Both the position numbers and the translations under genes were made by a program. Shown piece after piece: positions 10,975 through 22,374 of a DNA stretch of 64,000 bases. The DNA comes from Bifidobacterium sp. (GTDB taxonomy: Bacteria; Actinomycetota; Actinomycetes; Actinomycetales; Bifidobacteriaceae). The notes under the pieces were generated by a model. That model did no database searches. It saw nothing but the letters and a program-made list of their open reading frames with translations, and was not told the DNA's origin. The stretch is from contig NZ_JALCCV010000001.1 in NCBI RefSeq assembly GCF_022640935.1, positions 1 to 64,000 on the forward strand, in the 5' to 3' direction. The first letter of the stretch is position 1, and each line of letters opens with the position of its first letter.

Positions 10975-12650
10975 GCGGCGTGACCTCCTATCTGCGCATT
11001 GCGTTTGATGCCGGTGGCTCCCTTTTCCAAGTCCATGCCTTTGACAATTGCGTTGCGGCCGAATCGGCGTTTGACGCCAAGCATCGCGCGCTGCACTTCG
11101 AGTTCGTTGCGCCGCTCCTGCCCGGCTGCCCGACACGCGGCGGCTTCCGCGTCACTGCATGAGAACAGATCAGGCTGCTCATAGCGCCGTTCCCCTATGA
11201 CAGCCTGCTCTGGACGCAGCCGACCCACGACGACGTTCATCCGACGCACCAGAAGATCCGGGTCGGTCACGCGGTCGTATAACGCCATCATGGCGTCAAG
11301 GATGACTTTGGACGACGACGTGTATGAGCCAAGCCTTGTGCTGCCTCTCGACGGTTTAGGCACCGTGCGGCCGAAATGATCGTGCACCACGGCCCGCAGT
11401 GATGGCTTGCGCACGACGGCTCCGACATCGATGCTTTCAAAGCCTGCGATGTCAGTATCGGAACCAGTGCCGCCGGAACCAGCAGTATCAGAACCGACAG
11501 CGGCAGTGCCGGCAGCTCTGCCTTCCCTGGCGGCCTGCCCGGCACTGGTCTGTCGAGCACTCGGAGCAGTGTCGTCCAGCCGCTCGTAGCCGATATACAG
11601 CCCGATCTGATCGGTCTGCATCTGCTTGTCCACCATTTCCAGGACGAGCATATCGATCATTTCCTTGATCACGAGCCGGGCATGCTTCCAGTCGTAGGGC
11701 GTTTGCAGCACTTGGCCGGAGCTCATGCTGGTGGCTGCCGGCCTGTATGCCTTGATCTCGGCGATGGAGCACGGCTCATAGCCCCACGCGTGATCGATGA
11801 GCAGCTCGGCGTTGATGCCAAACATGCGGTAGAGCAGATCCTCGTTGTAGTAGTCGCAGGGTCTTCCGGCTGAGCATCGGGCGACATCCCCCATGGTAAG
11901 CAGCCCGTGCGATTCGAGCTTCTTCGCATAGCCGCGCCCGACCCGCCAGAAATCGGTCAGCGGCCTGTGCGCCCACAGCAGCCGCCGATATGACATCTCG
12001 TCAAGCTCGGCTACGCGCACACCATCCTTGTCGCCCGGAATATGCTTGGCCACGATATCCATCGCGACCTTGCTCAGGTACATATTCGTGCCGATCCCGG
12101 CCGTGGCAGTAAGCCCTGTGTTCTTTTGAACATCATGCACCATGGCGACCGCCATCTCATGCGCGCTCATGCCCGATGATTTGAGATAGTGCGTTACATC
12201 CATGAACACCTCATCAACCGAATACACATGGATATCCTGCGCTCCTACATACCGCAGGTAAATGGCATATACTTCCGCGCTGCGCTGCAGATACCGCGCC
12301 ATCTTGGGCTTAGCTGCTATATACGTCGCCCTCAGATTCGGCGATGCGTTCAGCTCACCGGCGTCGAATGACTCCCCTTCGAGGCGCCGGTCCGGAGCGT
12401 CCAGACGCCGGCGCTCATTGATCTCGGCCATCTTGCGCACCACTTCGAACAGCCGCGCACGGCCGGGAAGGCCATAGACCTTGAGCGACGGCGAGATTGC
12501 CAGACAGATTGTCTTCTCGGTGCGGCTGACGTCAGCCACCACCAGATTGGTCGTCAGCGGGTCAAGATTGCGTTCCACGCATTCGACGGAAGCATAGAAC
12601 GATTTGAGATCGATCGCGATGTAGGTTCGCGCTTCTGCATGATGCTCCAT
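10971..12650 (-). CDS. Y-family DNA polymerase (UmuC/DinB-like)
   Basis: TYIAIDLKSFYASVECVERNLDPLTTNLVVADVSRTEKTICLAISPSLKVYGLPGRARLFEV...YSVDEVFMDVTHYL, Y-polymerase catalytic motifs. Confidence 0.92.
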   Translation of the reverse strand: MEHHAEARTYIAIDLKSFYASVECVERNLDPLTTNLVVADVSRTEKTICLAISPSLKVYGLPGRARLFEVVRKMAEINERRRLDAPDRRLEGESFDAGELNASPNLRATYIAAKPKMARYLQRSAEVYAIYLRYVGAQDIHVYSVDEVFMDVTHYLKSSGMSAHEMAVAMVHDVQKNTGLTATAGIGTNMYLSKVAMDIVAKHIPGDKDGVRVAELDEMSYRRLLWAHRPLTDFWRVGRGYAKKLESHGLLTMGDVARCSAGRPCDYYNEDLLYRMFGINAELLIDHAWGYEPCSIAEIKAYRPAATSMSSGQVLQTPYDWKHARLVIKEMIDMLVLEMVDKQMQTDQIGLYIGYERLDDTAPSARQTSAGQAAREGRAAGTAAVGSDTAGSGGTGSDTDIAGFESIDVGAVVRKPSLRAVVHDHFGRTVPKPSRGSTRLGSYTSSSKVILDAMMALYDRVTDPDLLVRRMNVVVGRLRPEQAVIGERRYEQPDLFSCSDAEAAACRAAGQERRNELEVQRAMLGVKRRFGRNAIVKGMDLEKGATGIKRNAQIGGHAA

Positions 12651-12721
12651 AGTCCGCCTCCTTGTGCGCTCCTTCGTGGCCGGGTTCTTCGATTCGGTAC
12701 GTCATACAATACACAAATAAT

Positions 12722-12735
12722 CGAACATATGTTCG
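12722..12735. promoter_or_regulatory. LexA/SOS box (CGAACATATGTTCG)
   Basis: Perfect palindrome matching the Gram-positive/actinobacterial CGAAC-N4-GTTCG consensus, 71 bp upstream of the Y-family polymerase start. Confidence 0.88.
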
Positions 12736-13017
12736 AACGCGTGTCGTTCGCAAAACGATCCCCATGGTGTGTCGCCGCGGGTTTGCCCACTCTTCGATGT
12801 GGGTTATCTGCCGCCCACGGAGGTCTATCTGCCCTGTTTGCAACCTATTCCGCGGAAGGACGAATATAAGGTGGTCAGCAATCGCCATTTTCGGGCAGTG
12901 CTATTTGGGGCGCCGCGAGATTAGCGCTACACACAGCGTAGCTAGACCGCCGAGACATCCCGATAACGTCTCACGCAACGCAGATACGTGAGTTTTTCAG
13001 ATGGCGCACATAGGAAG

Positions 13018-13046
13018 ATCACAAGACATCACAAGACATCACAAGA
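13018..13046. repeat. Short tandem repeat, 10-bp unit atcacaagac, about 2.9 copies
   Basis: atcacaagac atcacaagac atcacaaga read directly in the intergenic region. Confidence 0.8.
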
Positions 13047-13152
13047 AACCGTACCAATCATTCCATGGATACTCGCGAGGAGGCCACGTCGGCCGTTACG
13101 TGCAAGCATCAGGTGGGGCTCCAGCACGCCAGCAGCGTCTCGAGAGCCGTAT

Positions 13153-14511
13153 TCACTGCTTCGTTTCCTTGGTGATCAGCCATTCTCGCACGATGGTGCG
13201 GTCTGCATTTTTCGAGTAGATCACGTCACTGATCCGCTGGCGGACCCGGGCGTCCTCCTGCGCGTCCCAACAGACGCCATCGGGATGATCGGACGCAATG
13301 GGGCACCATCGGTATTTGCCCTGCCGCACGTTCGCGGTCGGCACCCAATCGATGCGGCTGACCCGCCACGAACCTGCGACACCCTTTTTCCCGGCGAATT
13401 GGATGCGTGCCGTGACCCCCTGGTTGTTCACGCTATGCCCCGGGATATGCGTCGTCACCGTCACCGCGTTGCCCAGACCATAGATGATCCATGTACCGTG
13501 ATAGTGCTCGATCGGCTGGGCGCAGTGGCATCCGGCGCCGTAAATGAGATCGAACGCGCCCGTATCCGCCAATTCGTGGGCCTCGGACTGCTGCCATGAG
13601 TCGGCGTAATCAAGATATTCCTGGACCGAGTGCATTGCGATCGCCACGATGTCGGCGCCGGCCGCGCGCGCCGCCTTCGCCTTGGCGACCGCCCGGTCGA
13701 TGTCAGATTGGTGATGCGGATCCCCTGATTCGCGCAGCCGGTCGACCCGCCAATCGTGATCGGGAACCTCGCCGTTGAGTGAAAGCGTACCGGCCACGAT
13801 GCCAAGGCTGCCGCCGCCGGTCGGCGAAGCAACCACCAGCGGTTTCGTCGAATCTTGCTCGGTGAGATACGAGCCGGTCTGTGCGATGCCGTTCGCCTGC
13901 AGGGCTGCGGTCAGACGCGCAATGCCGGCCGCGCCCTGATCCCATGAGTGGTTGCTGGCATGCGTGCAGGCGCTATAGCCGACCGACGCCACAGCATCCA
14001 CGGCTTCGGGCGGAATATTGAATACCGGATAGGCGGCATATGGGCCGCCGCGCTGGGCTATCGGCGTCTCGAACTGGCACACCGCAATATCGGAAGCCTT
14101 GATATATCGGCTCATCGGGGCAAAGAGCGGCGTGAAGTCGAAGGCGCTGCCGTCGGTGGCCTGCGGATTGTTTGCGAAGTTCTTCCACAACCCCTCGTGA
14201 AACAGCAGATCGCCGTTGACCAGCATGGCGATGCAGTCGGTGTCCGGGCAATCAGGCGAGTTGCCGTGATGCACGGCCGGTGCGGCGCTCTGCGACACGG
14301 TTGCACCGCCGCTCGCAGAGGGCCGCTGCCCCTGCGAACTTGCTGTCTGCGAGGCGCCGGTCCGGGGGTTTGCGTCAAGCAGCTGCTGGACCACGAACCA
14401 GCCGCCGATGGCCAGCAACGCCACAGCCAGCACCACCAGCGGCGCCAGCCACGGCGAACTACGCATCTGCCGCACGCCCTTGGTATGCCTGGGATGTTGC
14501 GACGATCTCAT
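13153..14511 (-). CDS. CapA-family (poly-gamma-glutamate synthesis-like) membrane-anchored metallophosphatase
   Basis: N-terminal TM helix (WLAPLVVLAVALLAIGGWFVV), then MLVNGDLLFHEGLW...TPIAQRGGPYAAYPVFNIPPEAVDAVASVGYSACTHASNHSWDQGAAGI...IYGAGCHCAQPIEHYHGTWIIYGLGNAV. Confidence 0.85.
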   Translation of the reverse strand: MRSSQHPRHTKGVRQMRSSPWLAPLVVLAVALLAIGGWFVVQQLLDANPRTGASQTASSQGQRPSASGGATVSQSAAPAVHHGNSPDCPDTDCIAMLVNGDLLFHEGLWKNFANNPQATDGSAFDFTPLFAPMSRYIKASDIAVCQFETPIAQRGGPYAAYPVFNIPPEAVDAVASVGYSACTHASNHSWDQGAAGIARLTAALQANGIAQTGSYLTEQDSTKPLVVASPTGGGSLGIVAGTLSLNGEVPDHDWRVDRLRESGDPHHQSDIDRAVAKAKAARAAGADIVAIAMHSVQEYLDYADSWQQSEAHELADTGAFDLIYGAGCHCAQPIEHYHGTWIIYGLGNAVTVTTHIPGHSVNNQGVTARIQFAGKKGVAGSWRVSRIDWVPTANVRQGKYRWCPIASDHPDGVCWDAQEDARVRQRISDVIYSKNADRTIVREWLITKETKQ

Positions 14512-14616
14512 TGCGCCCCCTACGCGCCGACTGCTGCGGATTCACACCTGCACATTATGCACACTATACTTCAGTTGCCGCGATATGTCGCCTGTCGCCG
14601 TCCGCCAGATTGCCGT

Positions 14617-15942
14617 CTAGCGCAGCGTCGTCACATGGGGCCGGGTGGAGACGATGACCTTGCCGGCGCGGATGCTGTAGAGCACTTCGTCGTTCTCGTT
14701 GAGCGCCTCGTAGAAGTTCGACGCGTTCAGAATGATGCAATTCGCGGGTTTGCCGACCTCGATGCCGTAATGATCGTCGATATGCAGCGCTTTGGCCCCG
14801 TTGTATGTGACGTACTTGTACGAGTCCATGATCTGGCTATAGCCCATGAGCTGCGCCGCATAGACGCCCATGCGCACCACGTCGAGCATGTTCCCCGCGC
14901 CGAGCGGGCTCCACGGATCGCGGATGTCGTCTTCGCCGAAGGCCACATTGATGCCGTCCGCGTCCAGCTCCTTGACCCGCGTCAGTCCGCGGCGCTTGGG
15001 ATACGTGTCGAAGCGCCCGCCCAGATGCATGTTCACGAGCGGATTCGAGACGAAGCTGATGCCTGACATCTTCAGCAGACGGAACAGCTTGTACGTGTAC
15101 GCGTCGTTATACGAGCCCATCGCCGTGGTATGGCTGGCGGTGACACGATCCCCGATGCCGTTCTCCAGCGCCAGCGTGGCCAACACTTCCAGATTCCGCG
15201 ATGCCGGATCGTCGATCTCATCGCAGTGGACATCCACCAGTCGGTCGTTCTTCACCGCCAGATCGACTAGGAATTTCAAGGATTCGACACCATAATCACG
15301 GGTGAATTCGAAATGCGGGATGCCGCCGATCACGTCCGCGCCTTCACTGACGGCACGCTGCATCAGCGCTTTGCCATTGGGATACGAGAGAATCCCCTCC
15401 TGCGGAAATGCGACGAGCTGCAAGTCCGCGTACTGTTCGACCTCCGATTTCAGCTCCAGCAGCGCATGCAGTGCGACCAAGCCAGGATCGGTGACGTCCA
15501 CATGGCTGCGGATATGCTGGATGCCGTGCCGCACCATCATGTCGATGGTGCGCCGTGCGCGGTCCTTGACATCTGCGACGGACAGGCTTTTCTTGCGCTC
15601 GGACCAGATGCGGATGCCATCGAACAGTGTCCCGGTCTCGTTCCACTCCGGGTCCCCGGCCGTCAGCGCGGCGTCGAGATGCACATGCGGGTCCACGAAA
15701 GGCGGCAACAATACGCCGCCCTGCCCGTCGATCACGGTTTCGCCTGGCCGCGAAACCTGGGCCGAAGTGCCGTCTCTATGATCAGCTGCCGCACGTCCGC
15801 CGTTAACACCTGCCCGATCAGTACCTGCAGCGCGGATGCCTACGCTATCCGCGCTGCCGCCGATCTGGGCAAAAACCCCATCGTCGATGCGCACATCGCC
15901 TATCGCCTCATCATTCTCCACGTGCACATTGCGAATGATCAT
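14617..15942 (-). CDS. codA: Cytosine deaminase (CodA-type amidohydrolase)
   Basis: [34 protein letters not shown]...[18 protein letters not shown]...DVHCDEIDD...[61 protein letters not shown], closely like E. coli CodA. Confidence 0.88.
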   Translation of the reverse strand: MIIRNVHVENDEAIGDVRIDDGVFAQIGGSADSVGIRAAGTDRAGVNGGRAAADHRDGTSAQVSRPGETVIDGQGGVLLPPFVDPHVHLDAALTAGDPEWNETGTLFDGIRIWSERKKSLSVADVKDRARRTIDMMVRHGIQHIRSHVDVTDPGLVALHALLELKSEVEQYADLQLVAFPQEGILSYPNGKALMQRAVSEGADVIGGIPHFEFTRDYGVESLKFLVDLAVKNDRLVDVHCDEIDDPASRNLEVLATLALENGIGDRVTASHTTAMGSYNDAYTYKLFRLLKMSGISFVSNPLVNMHLGGRFDTYPKRRGLTRVKELDADGINVAFGEDDIRDPWSPLGAGNMLDVVRMGVYAAQLMGYSQIMDSYKYVTYNGAKALHIDDHYGIEVGKPANCIILNASNFYEALNENDEVLYSIRAGKVIVSTRPHVTTLR

Positions 15943-16301
15943 GATCGAATCCCCGATTCCTGGCCTTGCCGCCGGCCTCGCGCCCACGGCTCCCGCATGT
16001 CCATGCCAGACTGCGCGCAGATCACAATTCGCTGTGGGCGTTCGCCGTGTTTGCGGCACCGCATGCTGGGCTGATTGTGTTTTTGACGCTCTTGACTATC
16101 TGAGAGCATAGCAAGCAGGCAGACACATAGCTTGTAACGCAGCAGTTATGACAGGTACAGCCAGGCATCGCCGACTTCACCCGGCCCGTGGCCGGATCCC
16201 GCCGCAGCGCCACCGGGAGTCACACCGATGTAGCCTGCGATTGGTAGGGTGAACCCGTAACACGTCTTATCTTTCCCTGCCTTCTCGAAAGGGGATTTGG
16301 C

Positions 16302-17819
16302 TTGTCAGCTGAACTCGAGGACATCCATGAGGAATGCGGCCTCTTCGGCGTCTGGGGTCACCCTGATGCCGCCCGATTGACTTATTTCGGACTGCACGCC
16401 CTGCAGCACCGCGGCCAGGAAGGGGCCGGCATCGTCACCAATGACCACGGTCAGCTCTTGGGACATCGCGGCCTCGGTCTGCTCACCCAGGTCTTCTCCG
16501 ACGAGCAGGAGTTCTCCCGGCTTTCGGGCGAGCATGCGATCGGCCATGTGCGATACGCCACATCCGGCTCGAAAAGCGTGGACAACATCCAGCCGTTCCT
16601 CTTCCGTTTCCACGACGGCGATATGGCGCTGTGCCACAACGGCAATCTGACGAACTGCGTCTCGCTGCGCACCCGGCTGGAAGACGAGGGCGCGATCTTC
16701 CGCTCGGATTCCGACACCGAAGTGCTTATGCATTTGATCCGCAGATCGTCGAAACATGAGTTCATGGATCAGCTCAAAGATGCGCTGAACGCCGTGCACG
16801 GCGGCTTCGCCTATCTGCTCATGACCGAGCATGCGCTGATCGGCGCACTGGATCCTAACGGCTTCCGGCCGCTGTCCCTGGGCCGCATGACCAACGGCGC
16901 CTATGTGCTCGCCTCGGAGACCTGCGCGTTGGACGTCGTGGGCGCCGAGCTCGTGCGCAATATCAAACCCGGCGAGATCATCGTCGTGGATGACAACGGC
17001 TATCGGATCGAGCGGTATACGGATAAGACGCAGCTGTCGATCTGCTCCATGGAATTCATTTATTTCGCGAGGCCGGATTCCAATATCTACGGCATCAACG
17101 TCCATTCGGCCCGCAAACGCATGGGCAGGCGCCTCGCGCAAGAGGATCCGGTAGATGCCGATATGGTGATCGGCGTGCCGAATTCCTCATTGTCCGCTGC
17201 CTCCGGCTACGCCGAGGAAAGCGGGCTGCCCAACGAAATGGGCCTGATCAAGAACCAGTATGTGGCCCGCACCTTCATCCAGCCGACCCAAGAACTGCGC
17301 GAACAAGGCGTACGCATGAAGCTTTCGGCCGTCCGAGGCGTGGTCGAAGGCAGACGGGTCGTGGTCATCGACGACTCGATCGTGCGCGGCACCACCTCGC
17401 GGCGCATCGTACGCCTGCTGCGCGAAGCCGGGGCGAGCGAAGTGCATATGCGCATCAGCTCCCCGCCGCTCAAGTACCCCTGCTTCTACGGCATCGACAT
17501 CTCCACCACCAAGGAGCTCATCGCCGCCAAGAAATCCGTGGCTGAAATACGCGACTACATCGGCGCCGATTCCCTGCAATTCCTCAGCCTCGACGGCCTT
17601 GTCGAATCAATCGGCATGCATGAAGACGCGCCTTACGGCGGGCTGTGCGTAGCCTACTTCAACGGCGACTACCCCACTTCGCTGGGCGATTACGAACGCG
17701 ATTTCCTGCGCTCGCTCTCCCCCGAGGACCGCCTGCGGCTGACCGAATACGCACGCGAGACCAGCCATTATGCCAACAACGAATATCGCACCCAGCCTTC
17801 TTACGGGCCGACGGCGTAG
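16302..17819 (+). CDS. purF: Amidophosphoribosyltransferase
   Basis: [36 protein letters not shown]...[40 protein letters not shown] start. Confidence 0.96.
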   Translation: MSAELEDIHEECGLFGVWGHPDAARLTYFGLHALQHRGQEGAGIVTNDHGQLLGHRGLGLLTQVFSDEQEFSRLSGEHAIGHVRYATSGSKSVDNIQPFLFRFHDGDMALCHNGNLTNCVSLRTRLEDEGAIFRSDSDTEVLMHLIRRSSKHEFMDQLKDALNAVHGGFAYLLMTEHALIGALDPNGFRPLSLGRMTNGAYVLASETCALDVVGAELVRNIKPGEIIVVDDNGYRIERYTDKTQLSICSMEFIYFARPDSNIYGINVHSARKRMGRRLAQEDPVDADMVIGVPNSSLSAASGYAEESGLPNEMGLIKNQYVARTFIQPTQELREQGVRMKLSAVRGVVEGRRVVVIDDSIVRGTTSRRIVRLLREAGASEVHMRISSPPLKYPCFYGIDISTTKELIAAKKSVAEIRDYIGADSLQFLSLDGLVESIGMHEDAPYGGLCVAYFNGDYPTSLGDYERDFLRSLSPEDRLRLTEYARETSHYANNEYRTQPSYGPTA

Positions 17820-17847
17820 TCCACTGCGGCAGCGTAATCCAATGTGA

Positions 17848-17878
17848 CGTGGCAGCGGCTGTTGTGTCTGCTGCCACG
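17848..17878. terminator. 9-bp perfect stem hairpin in the purF-purM intergenic region
   Basis: CGTGGCAGC ggctgttgtgtct GCTGCCACG. Confidence 0.35.
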
Positions 17879-17960
17879 GAAAACAATTCCTTAACCGTTC
17901 AATTCCCCCGCTTCTCATCCCCACACCACCCGACCACCAAACTACGAGGAAAGAGCCGTC

Positions 17961-19007
17961 ATGCCACAAGCCTATGAACACGCCGGAGTCAGCGTCGAAG
18001 CCGGCTACGAAGTCGTCCGCCGCATAGCTTCGCACGTCAAGCGCACGAAGCGTCCGGGAGTCGTGGGCGGCATCGGCGGCTTCGGCGGACTCTTCGATCT
18101 CGCCTCGCTGGGATATCGGGAGCCGATGCTCGTTTCGGGCACCGACGGCGTCGGTACCAAGCTCATGGTGGCGAAGATGGCTGGGAGGCACGACACCATA
18201 GGCATCGACTGCGTTGCGATGTGCGTCAACGACATCGCGGCGCAAGGCGCCGAGCCTTTGTTCTTCCTCGACTACATCGCCTGCGGCGCCAACGACCCGG
18301 CGTTGCTCGAGCAGGTCGTCGCCGGCGTAGCCGACGGCTGCGTGCAGGCCGGCTGCGCGCTGATCGGCGGCGAGACCGCCGAAATGCCCGGCATGTATGA
18401 CCCGGATGAATACGATCTGGCTGGGTTCACCGTGGGCGTGGCGGAGAGGCCGGCCATCGTCGACGGCTCCGCCATCGCGCAGGGCGATACACTCATCGGG
18501 CTGGCTTCAAGCGGCGTGCATTCCAACGGCTTCTCGCTGGTGCGCAAGGCGCTGTTCGAGCAGGCAGGATACAGCGTCAATACCAAGCTCGATGAATTGG
18601 GGGGCAAGGCCCTGGGCGACGTGCTGCTCACCCCGACGAAGATCTATGTCAAGGCGCTGAAGCCGCTGTTCAAGGCGGACTTTATCAAAGGCGTGGCGCA
18701 TATCACCGGCGGCGGCTTCATCGAGAACATCCCTCGCATGATCCCCGACGGCTTGGCCGCCCGCATCATGCTCGGCAGCTGGGACATCCCGCCGATCTTC
18801 GACGTGATCGAACAGGCGGGCGGCATCGACCATATGGAGATGTTCAACGTGTTCAACATGGGCATCGGCATGGTGCTTGCTGTCGCCTCGAACCATGCGG
18901 AAGAGACGATGGCGCTGCTCGATGATGCAGGAGAGGACGCCCGCATCATCGGCGAAATCGTCCCGCGCGGCGACGCCGACGTCGAGCTGCGGCGAGATAT
19001 ACAGTAG
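17961..19007 (+). CDS. purM: Phosphoribosylformylglycinamidine cyclo-ligase
   Basis: [18 protein letters not shown]...[50 protein letters not shown]. Confidence 0.96.
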   Translation: MPQAYEHAGVSVEAGYEVVRRIASHVKRTKRPGVVGGIGGFGGLFDLASLGYREPMLVSGTDGVGTKLMVAKMAGRHDTIGIDCVAMCVNDIAAQGAEPLFFLDYIACGANDPALLEQVVAGVADGCVQAGCALIGGETAEMPGMYDPDEYDLAGFTVGVAERPAIVDGSAIAQGDTLIGLASSGVHSNGFSLVRKALFEQAGYSVNTKLDELGGKALGDVLLTPTKIYVKALKPLFKADFIKGVAHITGGGFIENIPRMIPDGLAARIMLGSWDIPPIFDVIEQAGGIDHMEMFNVFNMGIGMVLAVASNHAEETMALLDDAGEDARIIGEIVPRGDADVELRRDIQ

Positions 19008-19187
19008 AGGCGCAGCAGCAGTGACAGGCGCAACAGAAATAAAAGAACCGGATAAGGCAGGCACCCGCCCGCCGAGTACGATATCGCATGCCGGCGGCGC
19101 ATGCGGGCAGCATGGCGCTGGCACACGCGTCCATCATACGAAAAGCATGACAAACGAATACGACGAATACGCAGGCAAGGAGTTGCT

Positions 19188-20600
19188 ATGGGCATGAAGG
19201 TTCTGGTGATTGGTTCAGGCGCGCGCGAGCACGCGATCGCGCATACCCTCTTGCGCGGCGGCAGCGTGCAGGAGGTGACCGTGGCCCCAGGCAACCCCGG
19301 CATGCTGGCCGACGGCATCCGCACCACCAGCCTGAGCACCGCCAACCATGCGGCGCTCATCGGTTTCGTGCAGCACAACGGCTACGACTGGGTGCTCGTC
19401 GGCCCCGAGGTGCCGTTGATCGAGGGCCTCGTCGACGATTTCGCCGCCGCCGGCATCAAGGCGTTCGGCCCGACCAAGGCCGCCGCGCAGATCGAAGGCT
19501 CCAAAGACTTCGCCAAGCAACTCATGGACCGCCATGGCATACCGACCGCCCGGTACCAGACCTTCGATTCGCTCGCCGAGGCGCAGCGCTATGTGCGCGA
19601 GCAGGGCGCGCCCATCGTCATCAAGGCGGACGGGCTGGCCGGCGGCAAAGGCGTGACCGTGGCCATGGACGAGCGCACCGCGATGCACGCCCTCGAAGAC
19701 ATCTTCCTCGACCATCGTTTCGGCCAGGCCGGGGCCAAAGTGGTCGTCGAAGAGTTTCTGGAGGGCCAGGAATTCTCACTGATGAGCTTCGTCAATGGCA
19801 CCGACTTCTGGCCGATGCCCATCTCTCAGGATCACAAACGCGCCTACGACGGCGACAAGGGGCCAAATACTGGCGGTATGGGCGCGTACAGCCCAGTTCC
19901 GCAGATCGGTGCAGATGTTGTCGACAAGGCCATAGAGAGCATCGTACGCCCCACCGTCAAGGCGATGAACGAGGAGGGCACGCCGTTCACCGGGATCCTC
20001 TATGCCGGGCTGATCGCGACAGCGGAAGGGCCCAAAGTCATCGAATTCAATGCGCGTTTCGGCGACCCGGAAACCGAAGTCGTGCTGCCGCAGCTCGCCT
20101 CGGACCTCGGCGCCGGCATCAGCGCGATACTCGACGGCGGCGAACCGCAATTCACATGGAATGACGACGTCGCCACCGTAGGCGTCATCCTCGCCTCGGA
20201 CGGCTACCCCGACCACGTCGTCACAGGCGCCGCAGTGCCCGTCATCCACACAGCCGAGCGTGAGCATGTCTATTACGCCGGAGTGGGCAACGCCAGCGCG
20301 CTCACCGGCGACATCGCCCTGGCGCAGACCGACAGCACCGTGGTGGACGGCATCACAGTCACCATCCCCGATGCCAACATCGAACAGGACGAGGCTGTGC
20401 AGCAGGCAGTGCGGGCGCAGGCCGGTTCAGGGCTGGTCGCCGACTCGGGGCGCGTCCTGCTCGTTGAATGCACCGCCCGCGATATCGCCACTGCGCAGCA
20501 GCGTGCCTACGCGCTGCTTGACTCAGCGGACACCACCGGCATGTTCTATCGCCACGACATCGGCGCCAAGGCTTTGGACTACAAGGCGCTGGGCCAGTAG
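19188..20600 (+). CDS. purD: Phosphoribosylamine-glycine ligase
   Basis: MGMKVLVIGSGAREHAIAHTLLRGG...GPTKAAAQIEGSKDFAKQLMDRHGIPTARY...GDKGPNTGGMGAYSP. Confidence 0.96.
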   Translation: MGMKVLVIGSGAREHAIAHTLLRGGSVQEVTVAPGNPGMLADGIRTTSLSTANHAALIGFVQHNGYDWVLVGPEVPLIEGLVDDFAAAGIKAFGPTKAAAQIEGSKDFAKQLMDRHGIPTARYQTFDSLAEAQRYVREQGAPIVIKADGLAGGKGVTVAMDERTAMHALEDIFLDHRFGQAGAKVVVEEFLEGQEFSLMSFVNGTDFWPMPISQDHKRAYDGDKGPNTGGMGAYSPVPQIGADVVDKAIESIVRPTVKAMNEEGTPFTGILYAGLIATAEGPKVIEFNARFGDPETEVVLPQLASDLGAGISAILDGGEPQFTWNDDVATVGVILASDGYPDHVVTGAAVPVIHTAEREHVYYAGVGNASALTGDIALAQTDSTVVDGITVTIPDANIEQDEAVQQAVRAQAGSGLVADSGRVLLVECTARDIATAQQRAYALLDSADTTGMFYRHDIGAKALDYKALGQ

Positions 20601-20748
20601 CACCACGCACTATACTCACCTCCCTCTATTGGCTTGCGCCCCTCATCCCGACGGATGAGGGAACAGCCGCGCGAAAACGGCTATCATCGGCAATCGGTTA
20701 TATCGACGCGTCATATCAATGACGTGGGTGCCGGCAGAGGGGGTTGAT

Positions 20749-22374
20749 ATGAACGCTGTCATGCACACGCATCTGCTGATCGGCTGGCTGCCGACCAGCC
20801 TTTTCTCGATTACCATCATCGGCCTTGTTCTTGTGCTGGCGATGAAGCCAGACAAAAGCCGGCACGCGAGATTGTCCGCAAGGCACAATGGCAATTGGCA
20901 CAGCGGCAATCGATACGGCGATCCCAGGCATCTGAGTCAGCCCGGCAAAGGGAGCGGGCAGCAGGGTGCCCGAGGCAATCAGCCTATGAGCATGCGCAGC
21001 AGGCTCGGCCGCATGCAGGAATTCCTGGCGGCCTTGGTCGGCGGCGTGCTCGGCTACGTTTTGGTCTGGCTGATATCCGATGTGTGGATGGTCTTCGGCG
21101 TCAATCTGGAGTTGCTGGCCATGGCGGCGGTCGCCCTGGCTTTCGCGCTGTTGGCGCTGCTCATTGTCGTCATTGTCGATTCGAACAATGTTCGCCGCGT
21201 AATCGCCGCTGTGACGGTTCCCTTGGTCATCGCCAGCAGCGCCCTGCTGATCGATATGTCGTATGGCGAGTACACGACCATCGGATCGCTGTTCAATGCG
21301 CCCAACTACCGGCCGCTGGGCCGGCATACCGTGCGACGGGCATCAGGGACGACAAGCGTCGCGCAATGGCGGCTCATGGCAGGCGAAGGGCGCACGCCCA
21401 TCATGCCCGGGCAGGGCGAGGTGCGCAGGGTTCCGATCCCGCCGACGGCATCCGGTTTCGTTGCCCGCGAGGCCGACGTCTATCTGCCGCCGGCCGCGCT
21501 GAGCAAACGGCCTCCCCGGCTGCCGGTGATGATCATGCTCGCCGGGCAGCCCGGCAGCCCCGACCGCTTCTTCGAAGCCAGCGGTATCGTCGACATGCTC
21601 AACGAATATGCCGCCGCCCACGACGGGCTGGCTCCCATCGTCGTCTCACCCGACCAGAACGGCTCGGCGGCCCATAACTCGCTATGCGCCGACACGCCGG
21701 TGTATGGCAAGGCGGAAACCTATCTGACGATCGACGTCACCGATTGGATCAAAGGGCATCTTCCCGTCTCGCACTCCCCCAGCCAATGGCTGATCGGGGG
21801 ATTCTCGCAGGGCGGCACTTGCAGCACGCAGCTCGGCCCCGCACATCCGGAGCTCTATGGTCACATTTTTGCGGCGGATGGCGAGCTCGAACCCACCGAC
21901 CGGACGCGGGAGAACACCATCGACCGATATTTCGCAGGCAACGTGAAGGACTATGAGCGCCATGTTCCCACCCATATCATCGCCGAACACACGCCCAGCA
22001 GCCAAACCATGTTCAGCGCAGCCGGGTCCTGGGATCGCAATTCTCAGCGCAATCAGGAAGCCATCGGCCAGGCGGCCTTGCGTTCGGGCATGCAGGTCAT
22101 CGCAGTGGTCGTGCACAATGCAGGCCATGATTGGCATACCGTGCAGGCGTCACTGAAACCGGCGCTCGAGCGCTTCTGCAGGCAGACCGGATTGGGCGAC
22201 GACGTCGCGCCGCTTTCTTCGTATACAGATTTGAGAACAGTCGACCTGCGCGGTGCTGATTCACGCCAAACGCATGCATCCAGCGCCCGCAAACCTCACG
22301 GACTCAACAACCCCGGCAACTCGAGCAGGTCCGGCGACTCCAATACGCACAGCAGCGAAAGGACATCCGCATGA
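20749..22374 (+). CDS. Membrane-anchored alpha/beta-hydrolase esterase (PF00756-like)
   Basis: Several N-terminal TM helices, then an esterase domain with nucleophile motif LIGGFSQGGTCS. Stop overlaps the start of the next gene (ATGA). Confidence 0.72.
   Translation: MNAVMHTHLLIGWLPTSLFSITIIGLVLVLAMKPDKSRHARLSARHNGNWHSGNRYGDPRHLSQPGKGSGQQGARGNQPMSMRSRLGRMQEFLAALVGGVLGYVLVWLISDVWMVFGVNLELLAMAAVALAFALLALLIVVIVDSNNVRRVIAAVTVPLVIASSALLIDMSYGEYTTIGSLFNAPNYRPLGRHTVRRASGTTSVAQWRLMAGEGRTPIMPGQGEVRRVPIPPTASGFVAREADVYLPPAALSKRPPRLPVMIMLAGQPGSPDRFFEASGIVDMLNEYAAAHDGLAPIVVSPDQNGSAAHNSLCADTPVYGKAETYLTIDVTDWIKGHLPVSHSPSQWLIGGFSQGGTCSTQLGPAHPELYGHIFAADGELEPTDRTRENTIDRYFAGNVKDYERHVPTHIIAEHTPSSQTMFSAAGSWDRNSQRNQEAIGQAALRSGMQVIAVVVHNAGHDWHTVQASLKPALERFCRQTGLGDDVAPLSSYTDLRTVDLRGADSRQTHASSARKPHGLNNPGNSSRSGDSNTHSSERTSA

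Noticed and set aside
13018-13046. Tandem 10-bp repeat considered as a CRISPR-like or phase-variable tract
   Set aside because: Only about three units with no spacers, and not in a coding or obvious promoter position.
13948-15066. 372-aa plus-strand ORF over the capA/codA region
   Set aside because: Antisense to two well-supported genes and crosses their boundary.
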